Below, piece by piece: positions 14,310 to 23,450 of a stretch of DNA of 64,000 nucleotides. The stretch comes from UBA4744 sp963707435 (GTDB lineage Bacteria > Actinomycetota > Acidimicrobiia > Spongiisociales > UBA4744): contig CAVPPF010000007.1 of NCBI GenBank assembly GCA_963707435.1, positions 124,001-188,000 on the forward strand. Reading direction: 5' to 3'. A program made the translations under genes and the position numbers. The first letter of the stretch is position 1, and each line of letters opens with the position of its first letter. The notes under the pieces are model-generated. The model had not been told where the DNA came from and did no database searches. It saw nothing but the letters and a program-made list of their open reading frames with translations.

Positions 14310-16495
14310 GCGGCCGGACCCTTGCCGAGTTGACCGGGTTCAAGGTCGACGAGGTCAAGAACCTCAAGGGGAGCCGGGCTGTGGCGTTGAAGAAGGCGGG
14401 GATCGTGACGGTTGCCGACCTGTTGCTGCACAGCCCGCGACGCTATATCGATCGATCCCGCACCGTTCCCATCGACCAGGTCGAGCCGGGGGAAGAGGTC
14501 ACGTTGATCGTCACCGTCAAGAAGGTGAGCACCCGCCGGCCCCGGCGAAACCTGGCCATCACCGAGGCGGTGGTTGACGACGGCGCTTCGCTACTCACCG
14601 TTACCTGGTTCAACCAGCCGTTTCGGGAACGGCAGCTGACGGTAGGGGCCGAAATCGTTCTTTCCGGCAAGGTAGATCGGTTTCGGGGCAACCTGCAGAT
14701 GAAGAGCCCCGCCGCCGATGTGCTCGACTCTCCATCGGAGAGCCTGGTTACAGCCCGGATCGTTCCGGTTCATCCCAGTACCAAGGGAGTAACCCCCGGG
14801 CACCTTCGCCGTGGCATCCACAACGCGCTCACACGAGCCCGCCCGATCGGCGATCCGCTGCCGTCCGAGATGCGAAAGCGGCTCGGTTTGATCTCCCGGG
14901 ACCAGGCGATCAAGGACATCCATTTTCCCGAAACCCTGGACGACAAAGACCGGGCACGCGAGCGGTTGGTGTTCGATGAGCTCTTTCGGCTCGAGGTGGC
15001 CCTGGCGATGTCGAAACAGAAGATGATCGACCAGGCGGTCGGGATTGCACATGCGCCGTCAACCGCTCTCGTCGACAGGTTCGTCGGGAACCTTCCCTAC
15101 GACCTGACCGGAGCGCAGAAACGGGTGATCGGCGAAATCCGCGCGGACATGCTGGCTCCGCATCCCATGCACCGGCTGCTGCTGGGCGAGGTCGGGTCGG
15201 GAAAAACGGTTGTGGCGGTGGCTTCCCTGCTCATCGGAATCGAGGGTGGCTATCAAGGAGCGGTCATGGCGCCCACCGAAGTCCTGGCGGAGCAGCACTA
15301 CCTGAGTATCAAGGATCTCCTGGAGCAAGCGGCGTTGGCTCCTGCGGTCGAGGGGGCTGGAGCCGACCTGGGGATGTCGAGCCTCTTCCCGGCCGAAAGC
15401 CCGGATCGTCCCGTGACGCTGGCTCTGCTGACGGGAGGCAACTCCGAAGTGAGTTTCCGTTCGGCCGGGTCGGTTGGCCGGGAGGATGTGGTGCGATGGA
15501 TTGCCGACGGTCGGATTGATCTGGTCATCGGCACGCACGCCCTGATCCAGGAAGGGGTTCACTTCGCCCGCCTGGGTGTGGCCGTGGTCGACGAGCAACA
15601 TCGGTTCGGAGTTCATCAACGAGTCGAATTGAAGGAAAAGGCAGGCGACGTCGATCCCGACCTGTTGATCATGACGGCGACGCCGATCCCGAGAACGTTG
15701 TCCATGACGTTATACGGCGACCTCGACGTGTCCGAGTTGGATGAGATGCCCCCGGGGCGTCCCGAGGTGACCACGGTTTTCATCGGCAAAGACCCGTCTC
15801 AGCTGGCTATTGCCTACGACCGGGTGCGCGAACAGGCCGCCATCGGCCGTCAGACCTTCGTCGTCTGCCCGCTCGTTGAAGACAGCCCCAAGATCGAAGC
15901 AACCTCGGCGACCGCGGAATACGAGCGGCTCCAGGGGGTATTCCCCGATCTGCGACTCGGGTTGCTGCACGGTCAAATGCGTCCGGCCGACAAGCAGGCA
16001 GTGATGGCTCTGTTTCGCGAGGGGGGCCTGGACGTTCTCGTCTCGACCACCGTCATCGAGGTGGGGATCGATATGCCCTTCTCGACGGTCATGATCATCG
16101 AAGACGCCGACCGCTTCGGGCTCAGTCAGCTGCATCAGCTGCGCGGCCGACTCAGCCGTCATAGTGGCCCCAACTGGTGCTATCTGGTCGCCGAGCCGAC
16201 CACCGACGAGGGAGAAGCCCGCATCGCGGCGATGGTCTCGACCGACGACGGCTTTCGTCTGGCGGAGGAGGACCTGCGAATTCGAGGGCAGGGGACGGTC
16301 TTCGGCGCACGCCAGGCAGGACTGTCCGATTTGAAACTGGCCGACATCCTGGCGGATCTCGATACCCTCATCACCGCCAGGAAGGAGGCTTTCGGCCTCG
16401 TTGCCCGGGACCCCGACCTGGTTGAACATCCTGAGATAGGAAACGAAATCAGGGCATTGTTGGGCGACGACGTCGAATGGCTGTTCATCTCATGA
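14306..16495 (+). CDS. recG: ATP-dependent DNA helicase RecG
   Basis: A 729-residue RecG that remodels stalled replication forks and branch-migrates recombination intermediates. The wedge/OB domain (about residues 50-150) is followed by helicase motifs I (LLGEVGSGKTVVA), II as DEQH (VVDEQHRFGVHQR), III (MTATPIPRTL) and the C-terminal TRG-type motif (GRLSRHSGPNWCYL). The frame continues upstream to 14090 inside the preceding gene, so I chose the GTG at 14306, which overlaps the previous stop. Its own stop overlaps rsmD. Confidence 0.95.
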   Translation: MSGRTLAELTGFKVDEVKNLKGSRAVALKKAGIVTVADLLLHSPRRYIDRSRTVPIDQVEPGEEVTLIVTVKKVSTRRPRRNLAITEAVVDDGASLLTVTWFNQPFRERQLTVGAEIVLSGKVDRFRGNLQMKSPAADVLDSPSESLVTARIVPVHPSTKGVTPGHLRRGIHNALTRARPIGDPLPSEMRKRLGLISRDQAIKDIHFPETLDDKDRARERLVFDELFRLEVALAMSKQKMIDQAVGIAHAPSTALVDRFVGNLPYDLTGAQKRVIGEIRADMLAPHPMHRLLLGEVGSGKTVVAVASLLIGIEGGYQGAVMAPTEVLAEQHYLSIKDLLEQAALAPAVEGAGADLGMSSLFPAESPDRPVTLALLTGGNSEVSFRSAGSVGREDVVRWIADGRIDLVIGTHALIQEGVHFARLGVAVVDEQHRFGVHQRVELKEKAGDVDPDLLIMTATPIPRTLSMTLYGDLDVSELDEMPPGRPEVTTVFIGKDPSQLAIAYDRVREQAAIGRQTFVVCPLVEDSPKIEATSATAEYERLQGVFPDLRLGLLHGQMRPADKQAVMALFREGGLDVLVSTTVIEVGIDMPFSTVMIIEDADRFGLSQLHQLRGRLSRHSGPNWCYLVAEPTTDEGEARIAAMVSTDDGFRLAEEDLRIRGQGTVFGARQAGLSDLKLADILADLDTLITARKEAFGLVARDPDLVEHPEIGNEIRALLGDDVEWLFIS

Positions 16496-17034
16496 GGATC
16501 ATCGCCGGAACGGCGAAAGGGCGAACCGTCCTCGGACCGAAGGGTCGCGAAACCCGCCCGATGACGGGCAGGGCGCGCGAGGCCCTGTTCTCTGCTCTGG
16601 CCGGCCGGGTGCCGGATGCCCGGGTGCTCGACCTGTATGCCGGTTCCGGCTCGCTCGGGCTCGAAGCCCTCAGCCGGGGAGCCCGGTCGGCGGTATTCGT
16701 CGAAACGGACCGGCAGGCGCTGATCGTGTTGCGAAAGAACGTAGCAACGATCGGGCTGGGAGGGGAGGTCGTTGCCGCCGACGTGGATCGCTACCTCGAC
16801 CGGTGCGTTCTGCAGTTCGATCTGGTGTTCGTTGACCCGCCCTATGCGCTCTCGCTAGCTTCTGTTGAGGAAGTCTTGTGCAAGCTAGAACCGCTCCTCG
16901 ATGGGAACGCCTCGGTGGTGGTCCACCGGCGCGCCGGCGAGAAACCTCCGGAGGGCTCCGGCGCCCTGCATCTGGAGCGAGAGCGCACGTACGGTGATAG
17001 CCGGTTGTGGACGTATCTGAAGGAGGAAATGTGA
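16492..17034 (+). CDS. rsmD: 16S rRNA (guanine966-N2)-methyltransferase
   Basis: A 180-residue SAM-dependent methyltransferase that modifies G966 of 16S rRNA. RPMTGRAREALFSAL, the SAM loop VLDLYAGSGSLGLEALSRGA and the catalytic DPPYALSL motif are diagnostic. The ATG at 16492 overlaps the recG stop (ATGA), and the stop overlaps coaD. A longer frame from 16477 exists but lies inside recG. Confidence 0.95.
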   Translation: MRIIAGTAKGRTVLGPKGRETRPMTGRAREALFSALAGRVPDARVLDLYAGSGSLGLEALSRGARSAVFVETDRQALIVLRKNVATIGLGGEVVAADVDRYLDRCVLQFDLVFVDPPYALSLASVEEVLCKLEPLLDGNASVVVHRRAGEKPPEGSGALHLERERTYGDSRLWTYLKEEM

Positions 17035-17507
17035 GCAGGGCTTTGTGTCCCGGCAGTTTCGATCCACCCACGAACGGTCACGTAGACGTCATCAAGCGGT
17101 GCTTGTCGATCTTCGATCACGTTGTGGTTGCCATCGTGGCAAACCCCTCAAAAAGCGCACTCTTCGACTCCCAGGAACGAACGAGCATGCTCGAGGAACT
17201 CTTCAAGGAGGACTCGGACCGGTTGGAGGTCCATGCCTTCTCCGGGTTGCTCGTCGATTTCGCCCGGGAACGAAACGTCGACGTCATCGTCAAAGGTCTT
17301 CGCGCAGTGTCCGATTTCGAGTACGAATTGCAGATGGCTCAGATGAACGAGAGCCTCGCCGGAATCAATACGCTCTTCCTGCCCACCAACCCCGAGTACG
17401 GTTACCTCTCATCATCGTTGGTCAAAGAGGTCGCCAGGATGGGAGGATCGGTTGACGGCCTGGTTCCTCCGATGGTCGCCGCGGCGCTGAAGGAGCGATA
17501 CGCATGA
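17031..17507 (+). CDS. coaD: Phosphopantetheine adenylyltransferase
   Basis: A nucleotidyltransferase of 158 residues that makes dephospho-CoA from 4'-phosphopantetheine and ATP. It carries PGSFDPPTNGHVDVIKR with the HxGH-type motif as NGH, VKGLRAVSDFEYELQMAQMN and the C-terminal SSSLVKEVA block. The GTG at 17031 overlaps the rsmD stop and has AGGAGG upstream. Confidence 0.95.
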   Translation: MSRALCPGSFDPPTNGHVDVIKRCLSIFDHVVVAIVANPSKSALFDSQERTSMLEELFKEDSDRLEVHAFSGLLVDFARERNVDVIVKGLRAVSDFEYELQMAQMNESLAGINTLFLPTNPEYGYLSSSLVKEVARMGGSVDGLVPPMVAAALKERYA

Positions 17508-18064
17508 ATGACCTCACGGACTTCCCGCACGAACACGACGAGCCGGTTCCGGAACCGGCAGCCGACGAACGTCCCGAGCAACCCGTTCAGATCGGTGAGC
17601 TGTACGACATCATCGACGAGATGATGGTGGCCATCCATGAGGCCAAGGCGCTGCCACTCTCCGGTGCGGTGCGGGTCGAGCGGGAAGAATTCCTGGCGAT
17701 GCTGGAGCAGCTGAAGGCAAGCCTGCCGGAGGAGTTGCGGGCCGCCCGGTGGATGGTCCGGGAACGGGAAGCTTTCATCGCTCGAACAAACGAAAAGGCC
17801 AAGTCGGTGATGGATCGTGCCGGCCTGCGGGCGAAGGAGCTCGTCAGCGAGTCCAACATCATTGCGGAAGCGGTCGAAGAGGCCAACGTGCTGACCCGGA
17901 GAGCGGAAGGCGAGGCGCGGCGAATCCGGCTTGAAGCCGAGGATATGGCCGAGGATCGGCTGGAGCAGCTGGAAGTGCTGTTCACCAACCTGCTCAAGCA
18001 AGTGCGGGAGGCGCGCCACGAATTTCACCAGGCCCGTCCGGCACCGCCCTCCGTCCCGCAGTAG
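17504..18064 (+). CDS. DivIVA/SepIVA-like coiled-coil protein
   Basis: A 186-residue acidic protein, mostly long coiled coil (residues about 60-175) with a disordered N-terminus (EHDEPVPEPAADERPEQP) and a proline-rich end. The composition and the location between coaD and the DUF177 gene match the mycobacterial SepIVA/DivIVA-type septation protein (Rv2927c neighbourhood). A role in cell-division or envelope placement is inferred from that synteny and the coiled coil. The ATG overlaps the coaD stop by 4 bases. Confidence 0.75.
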   Translation: MNDLTDFPHEHDEPVPEPAADERPEQPVQIGELYDIIDEMMVAIHEAKALPLSGAVRVEREEFLAMLEQLKASLPEELRAARWMVREREAFIARTNEKAKSVMDRAGLRAKELVSESNIIAEAVEEANVLTRRAEGEARRIRLEAEDMAEDRLEQLEVLFTNLLKQVREARHEFHQARPAPPSVPQ

Positions 18065-18107
18065 GACCGTCCTTGTTGGAGCGCTCGTGTCCCAACCGTG
18101 ACCGGCG

Positions 18108-18560
18108 ATGACGGATTCAGATCGACGAGCGGTCACGGAACTCCTTGATTCCATTGCCGACCCGGGGAAGAGAGCCGACGCCGCAGACCTGCTCGAGCTG
18201 ATGAGCGAAGCAACCGGTGCCGAGCCCGAAGTGTGGGGTTCCGACACCATCGGCTTCGGCCGCTACCACTATCGGTACCGGACCGGGCAGGAAGGTGACT
18301 TCTTCCCGATCGGGTTCTCGCCGCGGACAGACCGCCTCACCCTGTACATCATGTCGGGCTTGCGCGGGTTCGAGGACATCCTCGAAAGGTTGGGACCACA
18401 CCGGGCCGGCAAGTCGACGGTCCACCTCAAGAGGCTGGAAGATGTCGACCGCGGCGTGCTCATCGAGTTGATCACAGCGTGCGTCGTCCATGTCGAGGCC
18501 GTTGAGAAGTCGATGGGAGCCATCCCCCGCATGAGTGAGATCCCTCCGAGAGGCCGCTGA
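18108..18560 (+). CDS. DUF1801-family protein
   Basis: 150 residues with the DUF1801 (YdhG-like) pattern: the N-terminal helical part VTELLDSIADPGKRADAADLLELM, then WGSDTIGFGRYHYRYRTGQEGDFFPIGFSPRTDRLTLYIM and LGPHRAGKSTVHLKRLEDVDRGVLIELI. The biochemical function of the family is unknown. The gene lies 44 bases after the coiled-coil protein gene, and no clear ribosome binding site is visible. Confidence 0.8.
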   Translation: MTDSDRRAVTELLDSIADPGKRADAADLLELMSEATGAEPEVWGSDTIGFGRYHYRYRTGQEGDFFPIGFSPRTDRLTLYIMSGLRGFEDILERLGPHRAGKSTVHLKRLEDVDRGVLIELITACVVHVEAVEKSMGAIPRMSEIPPRGR

Positions 18561-18622
18561 CGCAGCGGGGGACTCGAGTGATGCCGTCACCGGCGCCTGC
18601 GGCATCGAACACGCCCGCTTGC

Positions 18623-19129
18623 TCAGGCGGGTGGGACCTCAGCGAGGCGGTCATGTTCGTTTGCGTAGTCCCAGACGTCGATCGCCGGGGGTTCAATCCC
18701 GATAGTGGTGAGCGCAGTACACACCTGGCTTCGATGATCGGTGCCGTGGTGCAGTGCTTGCGCAAGCCGGACACCCATCGGGGCATGGGACTCGGAGCCG
18801 TCGGGGCGCCGCCGGACCACGACAGCATCCGGGTCGAGGTCCTGTGCAAGGAGTGACACCCACGCCGCCCGGTTGCGTTCCATGGCGGCACGAAGCCCCG
18901 CCACATCCATTGCGCCCTCGTCAATCACCGCAACGTCTCCGCCGGTCAGGGCGTACAGGTAGGAAGCGTCGGCACCGACGAGATGACGGAGCGTTTCCAG
19001 GATCGGGCCGTAGGTTCCCTCGACCGTCGTCTCCAGCTGTTCGGAGCTGAGGGCACGACAGGTATCGAGGAGTCGCAGGGTCGCCCACACATGGTGAGCG
19101 AACGCGTCGTCCAGAACGGATCTGCTCAT
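18623..19129 (-). CDS. DinB-family four-helix protein
   Basis: A 168-residue DinB/YfiT-type four-helix bundle. The three metal-binding histidines are plausible at HHVWA (N-terminal helix), LRHLVGADASYL and HHGTDHRSQVCTAL. Many members are metal-dependent thiol (bacillithiol or mycothiol) transferases, but others are uncharacterised. The ATG at 19129 lies 6 bases after TAGCCT (19136-19141, minus strand), so the gene is probably leaderless. It is divergent from the DUF177 gene. Confidence 0.8.
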   Translation of the reverse strand: MSRSVLDDAFAHHVWATLRLLDTCRALSSEQLETTVEGTYGPILETLRHLVGADASYLYALTGGDVAVIDEGAMDVAGLRAAMERNRAAWVSLLAQDLDPDAVVVRRRPDGSESHAPMGVRLAQALHHGTDHRSQVCTALTTIGIEPPAIDVWDYANEHDRLAEVPPA

Positions 19130-19205
19130 CGGCTCAGGCTAGCGCCCGGGGCCCGGTCCGATCCTCACGAAATTGACTGCGGCGAACTCCTACAATCCAA
19201 ACATC

Positions 19206-19709
19206 ATGAGAGACAGTCCCTTCGTCTTACTCGTCACCGACCTCATCGGCAGGGCGGGCGCGCATCGCGATCAGTCGATCGTCGGTGAGATCGAAATTCA
19301 GCTCGATCTCGAGCGTGTCGACCCGGCGCATCCCGTGACCGTCGAGGTGCGGCTCGAATCTCTGGTCGACGAGATCCTCGCCAGGGGAACCGTCACCTAC
19401 TCGGCCGAACTTCAGTGCAATCGTTGTCTGACCGCCTGGGTCGAAACCGGTGAGACGAGCTTCACTCAGTTGTACGGCCCGGAACCAGATGAGGAGAAGC
19501 TCCCGATATCACGCGATGGGCACATCGATCTCGAACCCACCGTCCGCGACGAGGTCAGCCTGGCGCTTCCCCTCGTGCCGCTGTGCAAGAAAGACTGCAT
19601 GGGACTTTGCCCAACGTGCGGAACCGACTTGAATACAGCTCCCTGTTCCGGACACGCCGACGAGAGCGACTCTCCGTTCGGCGCGCTGAAGCAATTGTTG
19701 GAACCTTGA
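19206..19709 (+). CDS. yceD: DUF177 (YceD-family) protein
   Basis: A 167-residue YceD/DUF177 protein, the conserved partner found immediately before rpmF in most bacteria and implicated in 23S rRNA or ribosome metabolism. The signature is LQCNRCLTAWVETGETSFTQLY, then CKKDCMGLCPTCGTDLN, giving a cysteine-rich metal-binding pattern. The ATG at 19206 lies 9 bases after TACAAT (19191-19196), so a leaderless transcript is likely. rpmF follows after 12 bases. Confidence 0.9.
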   Translation: MRDSPFVLLVTDLIGRAGAHRDQSIVGEIEIQLDLERVDPAHPVTVEVRLESLVDEILARGTVTYSAELQCNRCLTAWVETGETSFTQLYGPEPDEEKLPISRDGHIDLEPTVRDEVSLALPLVPLCKKDCMGLCPTCGTDLNTAPCSGHADESDSPFGALKQLLEP

Positions 19710-19721
19710 GAGGAGGGCACC

Positions 19722-19901
19722 ATGGCGGTGCCGAAGAAGAAGATGTCACGGTCGCGGACGCGTCGGCGCAAAGCGTCGTGGAAGCTGAGCCGTCCCCATA
19801 CGTCAACGTGTCCTCAGTGCCACAGCCCGAAGATCTCCCATCGGGCGTGCCCAAACTGTGGCACGTATCGAGGACGCGAAGTCCTGGTCGACGAAACGTA
19901 G
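19722..19901 (+). CDS. rpmF: 50S ribosomal protein L32
   Basis: A 59-residue L32 with the N-terminal MAVPKKKMSRSRTRRRKASWKL and a CPQC...CPNCGTYRGREVL zinc ribbon of two CxxC pairs. AGGAGG precedes the ATG at 19722. It lies 12 bases after yceD and 7 bases before plsX, the conserved yceD-rpmF-plsX arrangement. Confidence 0.97.
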   Translation: MAVPKKKMSRSRTRRRKASWKLSRPHTSTCPQCHSPKISHRACPNCGTYRGREVLVDET

Positions 19902-19908
19902 GCCGCCG

Positions 19909-20877
19909 GTGGCCCGGGTAGCCCTCGATGCCATGGGGGGCGATCGCGCGCCGTTGGAGACCGTGTTGGGTGGCGCAGCTGCGGCCGAGCGCGGCTACGA
20001 CGTGATCCTGGTGGGCGATCGGGCCGTGCTGGCTCCGCTCGTTGTCGATCACGAGTCCTATTTGCCGATCGTGCATGCTTCCGAGGTCATCGGGATGCAT
20101 GAGGATGCGGCACGGGCGATTCGCGAAAAACCCGATGCCTCGGTCTCGGTAGCAGCCCGGCTCGTCAGAGACGGCATCGTTTCGGCTTTCGTTTCCGCGG
20201 GCTCGACCGGGGCGGCGCTGGCCACCGCCGCCATTACGATCGGACGTCTCGACGGTGTCGATCGCCCCGCTGTGGCAACCATGTTGCCCACCCCCGGCAG
20301 CCCGACCGTACTGATCGACAGCGGAGCCAACCCGGACTGCAAGCCCGAGTACTTCCCGCAGTTCGCCCTCATGGGTTCGGTGGTCGCAGAAGTCCACTTC
20401 GGGCTGGAAAAACCGCGGGTCGGTCTGCTCAACATCGGACAAGAACGAGGCAAGGGAAGGGAGCTCGAGCGGGTTGCCTTCGAGTTGCTGGAATCCACCC
20501 CGGTCAACTTCATCGGCAACGTCGAAGGCCGCGATATCTCAGCGGACGCCGTCGATGTGCTGGTCACCGACGGGTTCACGGGCAACGTCGTGCTCAAGAC
20601 TACGGAAGGCACCGCTCAGTTCGTTGCGCAAATGGCCCTGGATGCGATGGCCACCATGTCGCTCGAAGACCAGAAGCGGGTTCTCCCCGTTCTCGGCGGT
20701 TTGCGGGCGAGGCTGGATTACGAGACGTTCGGCGGAGCGCACCTCGTTGGGTCGAAAGGGGTGGTGGTCATCGCCCACGGCACGTCATCGTCGGTGGCTA
20801 TTGCCAACGCGATCGCCCTTGCGGCAGATGGAGCCGACCGCGGCCTCGTGCAGCGGCTGGCAGAGCGCGTGGTGTAG
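19909..20877 (+). CDS. plsX: Phosphate acyltransferase PlsX
   Basis: 322 residues. PlsX converts acyl-ACP to acyl-phosphate at the start of phospholipid synthesis. RVALDAMGGDRAPLETVLGG, SAGSTGAALA, DSGANPDCKPEYF and LVTDGFTGNVVLKTTEGTAQFV are typical. The frame is open from 19858 inside rpmF, but the GTG at 19909 is the natural start. The final TAG overlaps the rnc GTG by one base. Confidence 0.95.
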   Translation: MARVALDAMGGDRAPLETVLGGAAAAERGYDVILVGDRAVLAPLVVDHESYLPIVHASEVIGMHEDAARAIREKPDASVSVAARLVRDGIVSAFVSAGSTGAALATAAITIGRLDGVDRPAVATMLPTPGSPTVLIDSGANPDCKPEYFPQFALMGSVVAEVHFGLEKPRVGLLNIGQERGKGRELERVAFELLESTPVNFIGNVEGRDISADAVDVLVTDGFTGNVVLKTTEGTAQFVAQMALDAMATMSLEDQKRVLPVLGGLRARLDYETFGGAHLVGSKGVVVIAHGTSSSVAIANAIALAADGADRGLVQRLAERVV

Positions 20878-21553
20878 TGGTCGACCTGTCCGATCTCGAA
20901 CGGCATCTGGGTGCCGCCTTTGAGGACCGCGACCTCTTGCGGGCGGCGCTGGTGCACCGGTCGTACGTGGCCGAGCACGCCGCTGCCGAACACAACGAAC
21001 GGATGGAATTCCTCGGTGACGCAGTTCTGCAACTGGTGATCACCTTGTACCTCTTCGAACATCATCCTGAGCTGGCTGAGGGAGAGATGGCCAAAGTTCG
21101 GTCCGGCCTGGTGAACGGGGTCGAACTCGCCGAAGTAGCCCGGGAGATCGAGCTGGGGGACTACCTCTCCCTCGGCCGCGGTGAGCTGGCATCGGGCGGG
21201 CGGGAGAAGGAGTCGATTCTGGCGGACACCATGGAGGCCGTGATCGCCGCGCTCTATCTCGATCGCGGTTTCGAGGGGCGCGCCGGTTTGTTCTCGAGCG
21301 ATGGGCCCGCCGGATCGAATCCCGGGTGGCGGCCCCGGGAAAGCGCGATTACAAGACCCGGCTCCAGGAGGTCCTGGCGCGGGTCGGCGACCTGCCCCGG
21401 TACCGGATCACCGAAGACGGTCCGGATCACGACAAGACCTTCACGGCCTTCGTGGAGGTCAATGGAGAGATCGTGGGCGAGGGGACCGGGCGGTCCAAGA
21501 AAGAAGCCGAGCAGCATGCAGCGGCCCGGGCGCTCGAACGGGGAGCGGTCTGA
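20877..21553 (+). pseudogene. rnc: Ribonuclease III, frameshifted at a G run
   Basis: RNase III processes rRNA precursors and double-stranded RNA. The first frame has the catalytic signature HNERMEFLGDAVLQLVITLYLF and the second acidic cluster KESILADTMEAVIAALYLDRGFEG. After the G run at 21275-21278 the frame is lost; one more G would restore ARRFVLERWARRIESRVAAPGKRDYKTRLQEVLARVG and the double-stranded RNA-binding domain ending ALERGAV. The motifs are intact and the break is at a homopolymer, so a one-base sequence error is the most likely explanation. The gene sits in its usual place after plsX. Confidence 0.9.
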
Positions 21554-21573
21554 GTCTGTTTTAAGCTGTCCTG

Positions 21574-22215
21574 GTGGAGAGCTTCGACCAACTGGATGCG
21601 GCGTGGCAGCTGGCGCTCGCCCAAGCCTGGCGGGCGCACGTGCTCGGCAACATCGGAGTAGGCGCCGTGCTGACCGACCGGACCGGCTTCATCGTCGGGA
21701 AGGGCCGCAACCGGATCATCGACACGAGTGCCCCACCCGGGCGGCTCCACGGCAACTACCTGGCTCACGCCGAGATGGACGTGCTCGCGCAGCTCCCGAT
21801 CGGCGACTACGAACACCACACCCTCTGGACCACGCTGGAGCCGTGTCTGTTGTGCCTGTCGGCGGTCGTCACGAGTCACGTTGGAGTGGTTCGGTTCTCG
21901 GCGCCCGATCCGCTCTGGGTCGGCCTGGCGGAACTGCGGGGGATCAACGCGCAGATCGGCAAGCGCTGGCCGGATCGGATCGGTCCCCTCAGCGGCCCGG
22001 TAGCGAACTTCTGCGCAATGCTCCCCATGGTCTGGTTCTTCCGGAACCAGACCGAATCTGCGGCCACCCGCTCCTATGCATCCGAACACGCAGGCGTCGT
22101 CGCCCTGGCTAGGAGGCTCGCAGCAGAGACCACCCTGGATGCGTTTGGCGGGGAACCTGTTGAGGCGATCCTGGAGCACCTGTGGTCCGACCTGATCCAG
22201 GCAGGGGAGGGATGA
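21574..22215 (+). CDS. Cytidine/deoxycytidylate deaminase-fold protein
   Basis: 213 residues with the zinc-dependent deaminase signature: HAEMDVLAQL provides the His and catalytic Glu, and EPCLLC the two cysteines. A C-terminal helical extension of about 70 residues is unusual for simple nucleoside deaminases. The substrate is not predictable; tRNA, nucleoside or secondary-metabolite precursors are all possible. The GTG start lies 6 bases after TAAGCT (21562-21567), suggesting leaderless expression despite the proximity of rnc. Confidence 0.75.
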   Translation: MESFDQLDAAWQLALAQAWRAHVLGNIGVGAVLTDRTGFIVGKGRNRIIDTSAPPGRLHGNYLAHAEMDVLAQLPIGDYEHHTLWTTLEPCLLCLSAVVTSHVGVVRFSAPDPLWVGLAELRGINAQIGKRWPDRIGPLSGPVANFCAMLPMVWFFRNQTESAATRSYASEHAGVVALARRLAAETTLDAFGGEPVEAILEHLWSDLIQAGEG

Positions 22216-22293
22216 GCGCCGGCCTCGTTCGCCGGGCAGAGGACCGGCTTCCCGCCGGTCGATAGACCCGGGAGCCCGGCTACGCTCGGCTCG

Positions 22294-23124
22294 ATGCCCG
22301 AGCTTCCCGAAGTCGAAACCGTTCGCCGGTCGCTGGCCCCCGCCCTGGAAGGTGCGCGGATCCTGAGGGCGGTGGTACGCCACCCCCGGCTGGCCCGTCG
22401 CAACGAACACCCTGATGACGTGGCCAACCGGTTGACCGGCCGGTTGATCAGTGGTATCGGGCGAACGGGCAAGTTCATCCTCGCAGACGTCGAAGGTGAC
22501 CTCACCTGGGTAACGCACCTCGGAATGTCGGGTCGGATCGAACTCGCCGATCCGGGAGACGCGGAGAAACCGCACACCCACGTGATCGTGGCCACCGACC
22601 GCAACCAGGAGATGCGCATGGTCGACCCCCGAACGTTCGGGTTCGTGGCCGTCTACACCCCGGAGGAACTCGCCGGCTCCAGCATCGCGGGTCTGGGCCG
22701 CGACGCCCTCAACGACCTGCCCCGTTCGAACGTCTGGACCCGGCACCTGGCCGGTCGGACGGCACCCATCAAGTCGCTCCTGCTCGACCAGCGGTTCGTG
22801 GCCGGACTCGGCAACATCTATGCAGATGAGGTGCTGCATCGAGCAGGGATTCGCCCCGATCGTGCCGCCGGCACCCTGACCCCGGACGAGATCCGGCATC
22901 TTCGCAGCTTCGTGCGTCCCATCCTGAAGGCCGGACTCCGGTGGGGAGGTACCAGCCTGGACGACCTCGCCTACTTGCTTCCCGACGGCCGGGCCGGTGA
23001 GTACCTCGACCGTCTCCGGGCCTACGGACGGGAGGGTCTGCCCTGCCGGCGCGACGGAACCCCCATAGAGCGGACCGTTATCGGAGGCCGGAGTTCGTTC
23101 TGGTGCCCGACATGTCAGCGCTGA
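22294..23124 (+). CDS. mutM: Formamidopyrimidine-DNA glycosylase
   Basis: 276 residues. MutM excises oxidised purines and cleaves the backbone. The N-terminal PELPEVETVRRSL supplies the catalytic proline and glutamate, LDQRFVAGLGNIYADEVL is the helix-two-turn-helix, and the C-terminus CRRDGTPIERTVIGGRSSFWCPTCQ is the zinc finger (CxR...CxxC). The ATG at 22294 lies 7 bases after TACGCT (22281-22286). It overlaps acyP by 13 bases. Confidence 0.95.
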   Translation: MPELPEVETVRRSLAPALEGARILRAVVRHPRLARRNEHPDDVANRLTGRLISGIGRTGKFILADVEGDLTWVTHLGMSGRIELADPGDAEKPHTHVIVATDRNQEMRMVDPRTFGFVAVYTPEELAGSSIAGLGRDALNDLPRSNVWTRHLAGRTAPIKSLLLDQRFVAGLGNIYADEVLHRAGIRPDRAAGTLTPDEIRHLRSFVRPILKAGLRWGGTSLDDLAYLLPDGRAGEYLDRLRAYGREGLPCRRDGTPIERTVIGGRSSFWCPTCQR

Positions 23125-23393
23125 AGGCCGTTCGGGCCACCGTGACCGGGCGCGTACAAGGGGTCGGCTTCCGGTACACGACGGTCCTGGAAGCCAAAGT
23201 GCGAGGCCTTGCGGGCTGGGTTCGCAACCTGAGCGATGGCCGCGTCGAAGTGCTGGCCCAGGGGTCGCCGGAGGTCGTTGATGAACTCGTGGCCTGGCTG
23301 GGCGACGGACCCCGTCAAGCGTCGGTCCTCGAGGTCTCGGCGACAACGGTGGAACCCGACGAGGACCTCAGGACGTTCTCCGTACGGTTCTAG
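23112..23393 (+). CDS. acyP: Acylphosphatase
   Basis: A protein of about 93 residues that hydrolyses acyl-phosphates. VTGRVQGVGFRYTTVLEAKVRGLAGWVRNLSDGRVEV contains the active-site Arg and Asn. A GTG at 23103 is an alternative start; the ATG at 23112 gives the usual spacing to the VxGRVQGVGFR motif. It lies between mutM and smc exactly as in mycobacteria. Confidence 0.92.
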   Translation: MSALKAVRATVTGRVQGVGFRYTTVLEAKVRGLAGWVRNLSDGRVEVLAQGSPEVVDELVAWLGDGPRQASVLEVSATTVEPDEDLRTFSVRF

Positions 23394-23450
23394 GCGCCCG
23401 CGCGGCGCTGTGATAGCCTCCGGACCGCTGAAATAACAAGGTTGTGATTC

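Noticed and set aside
21270..21300. Programmed ribosomal frameshift in rnc
   Set aside because: There is no slippery heptamer or downstream pseudoknot, and RNase III is not known to use frameshifting; a homopolymer error is simpler.
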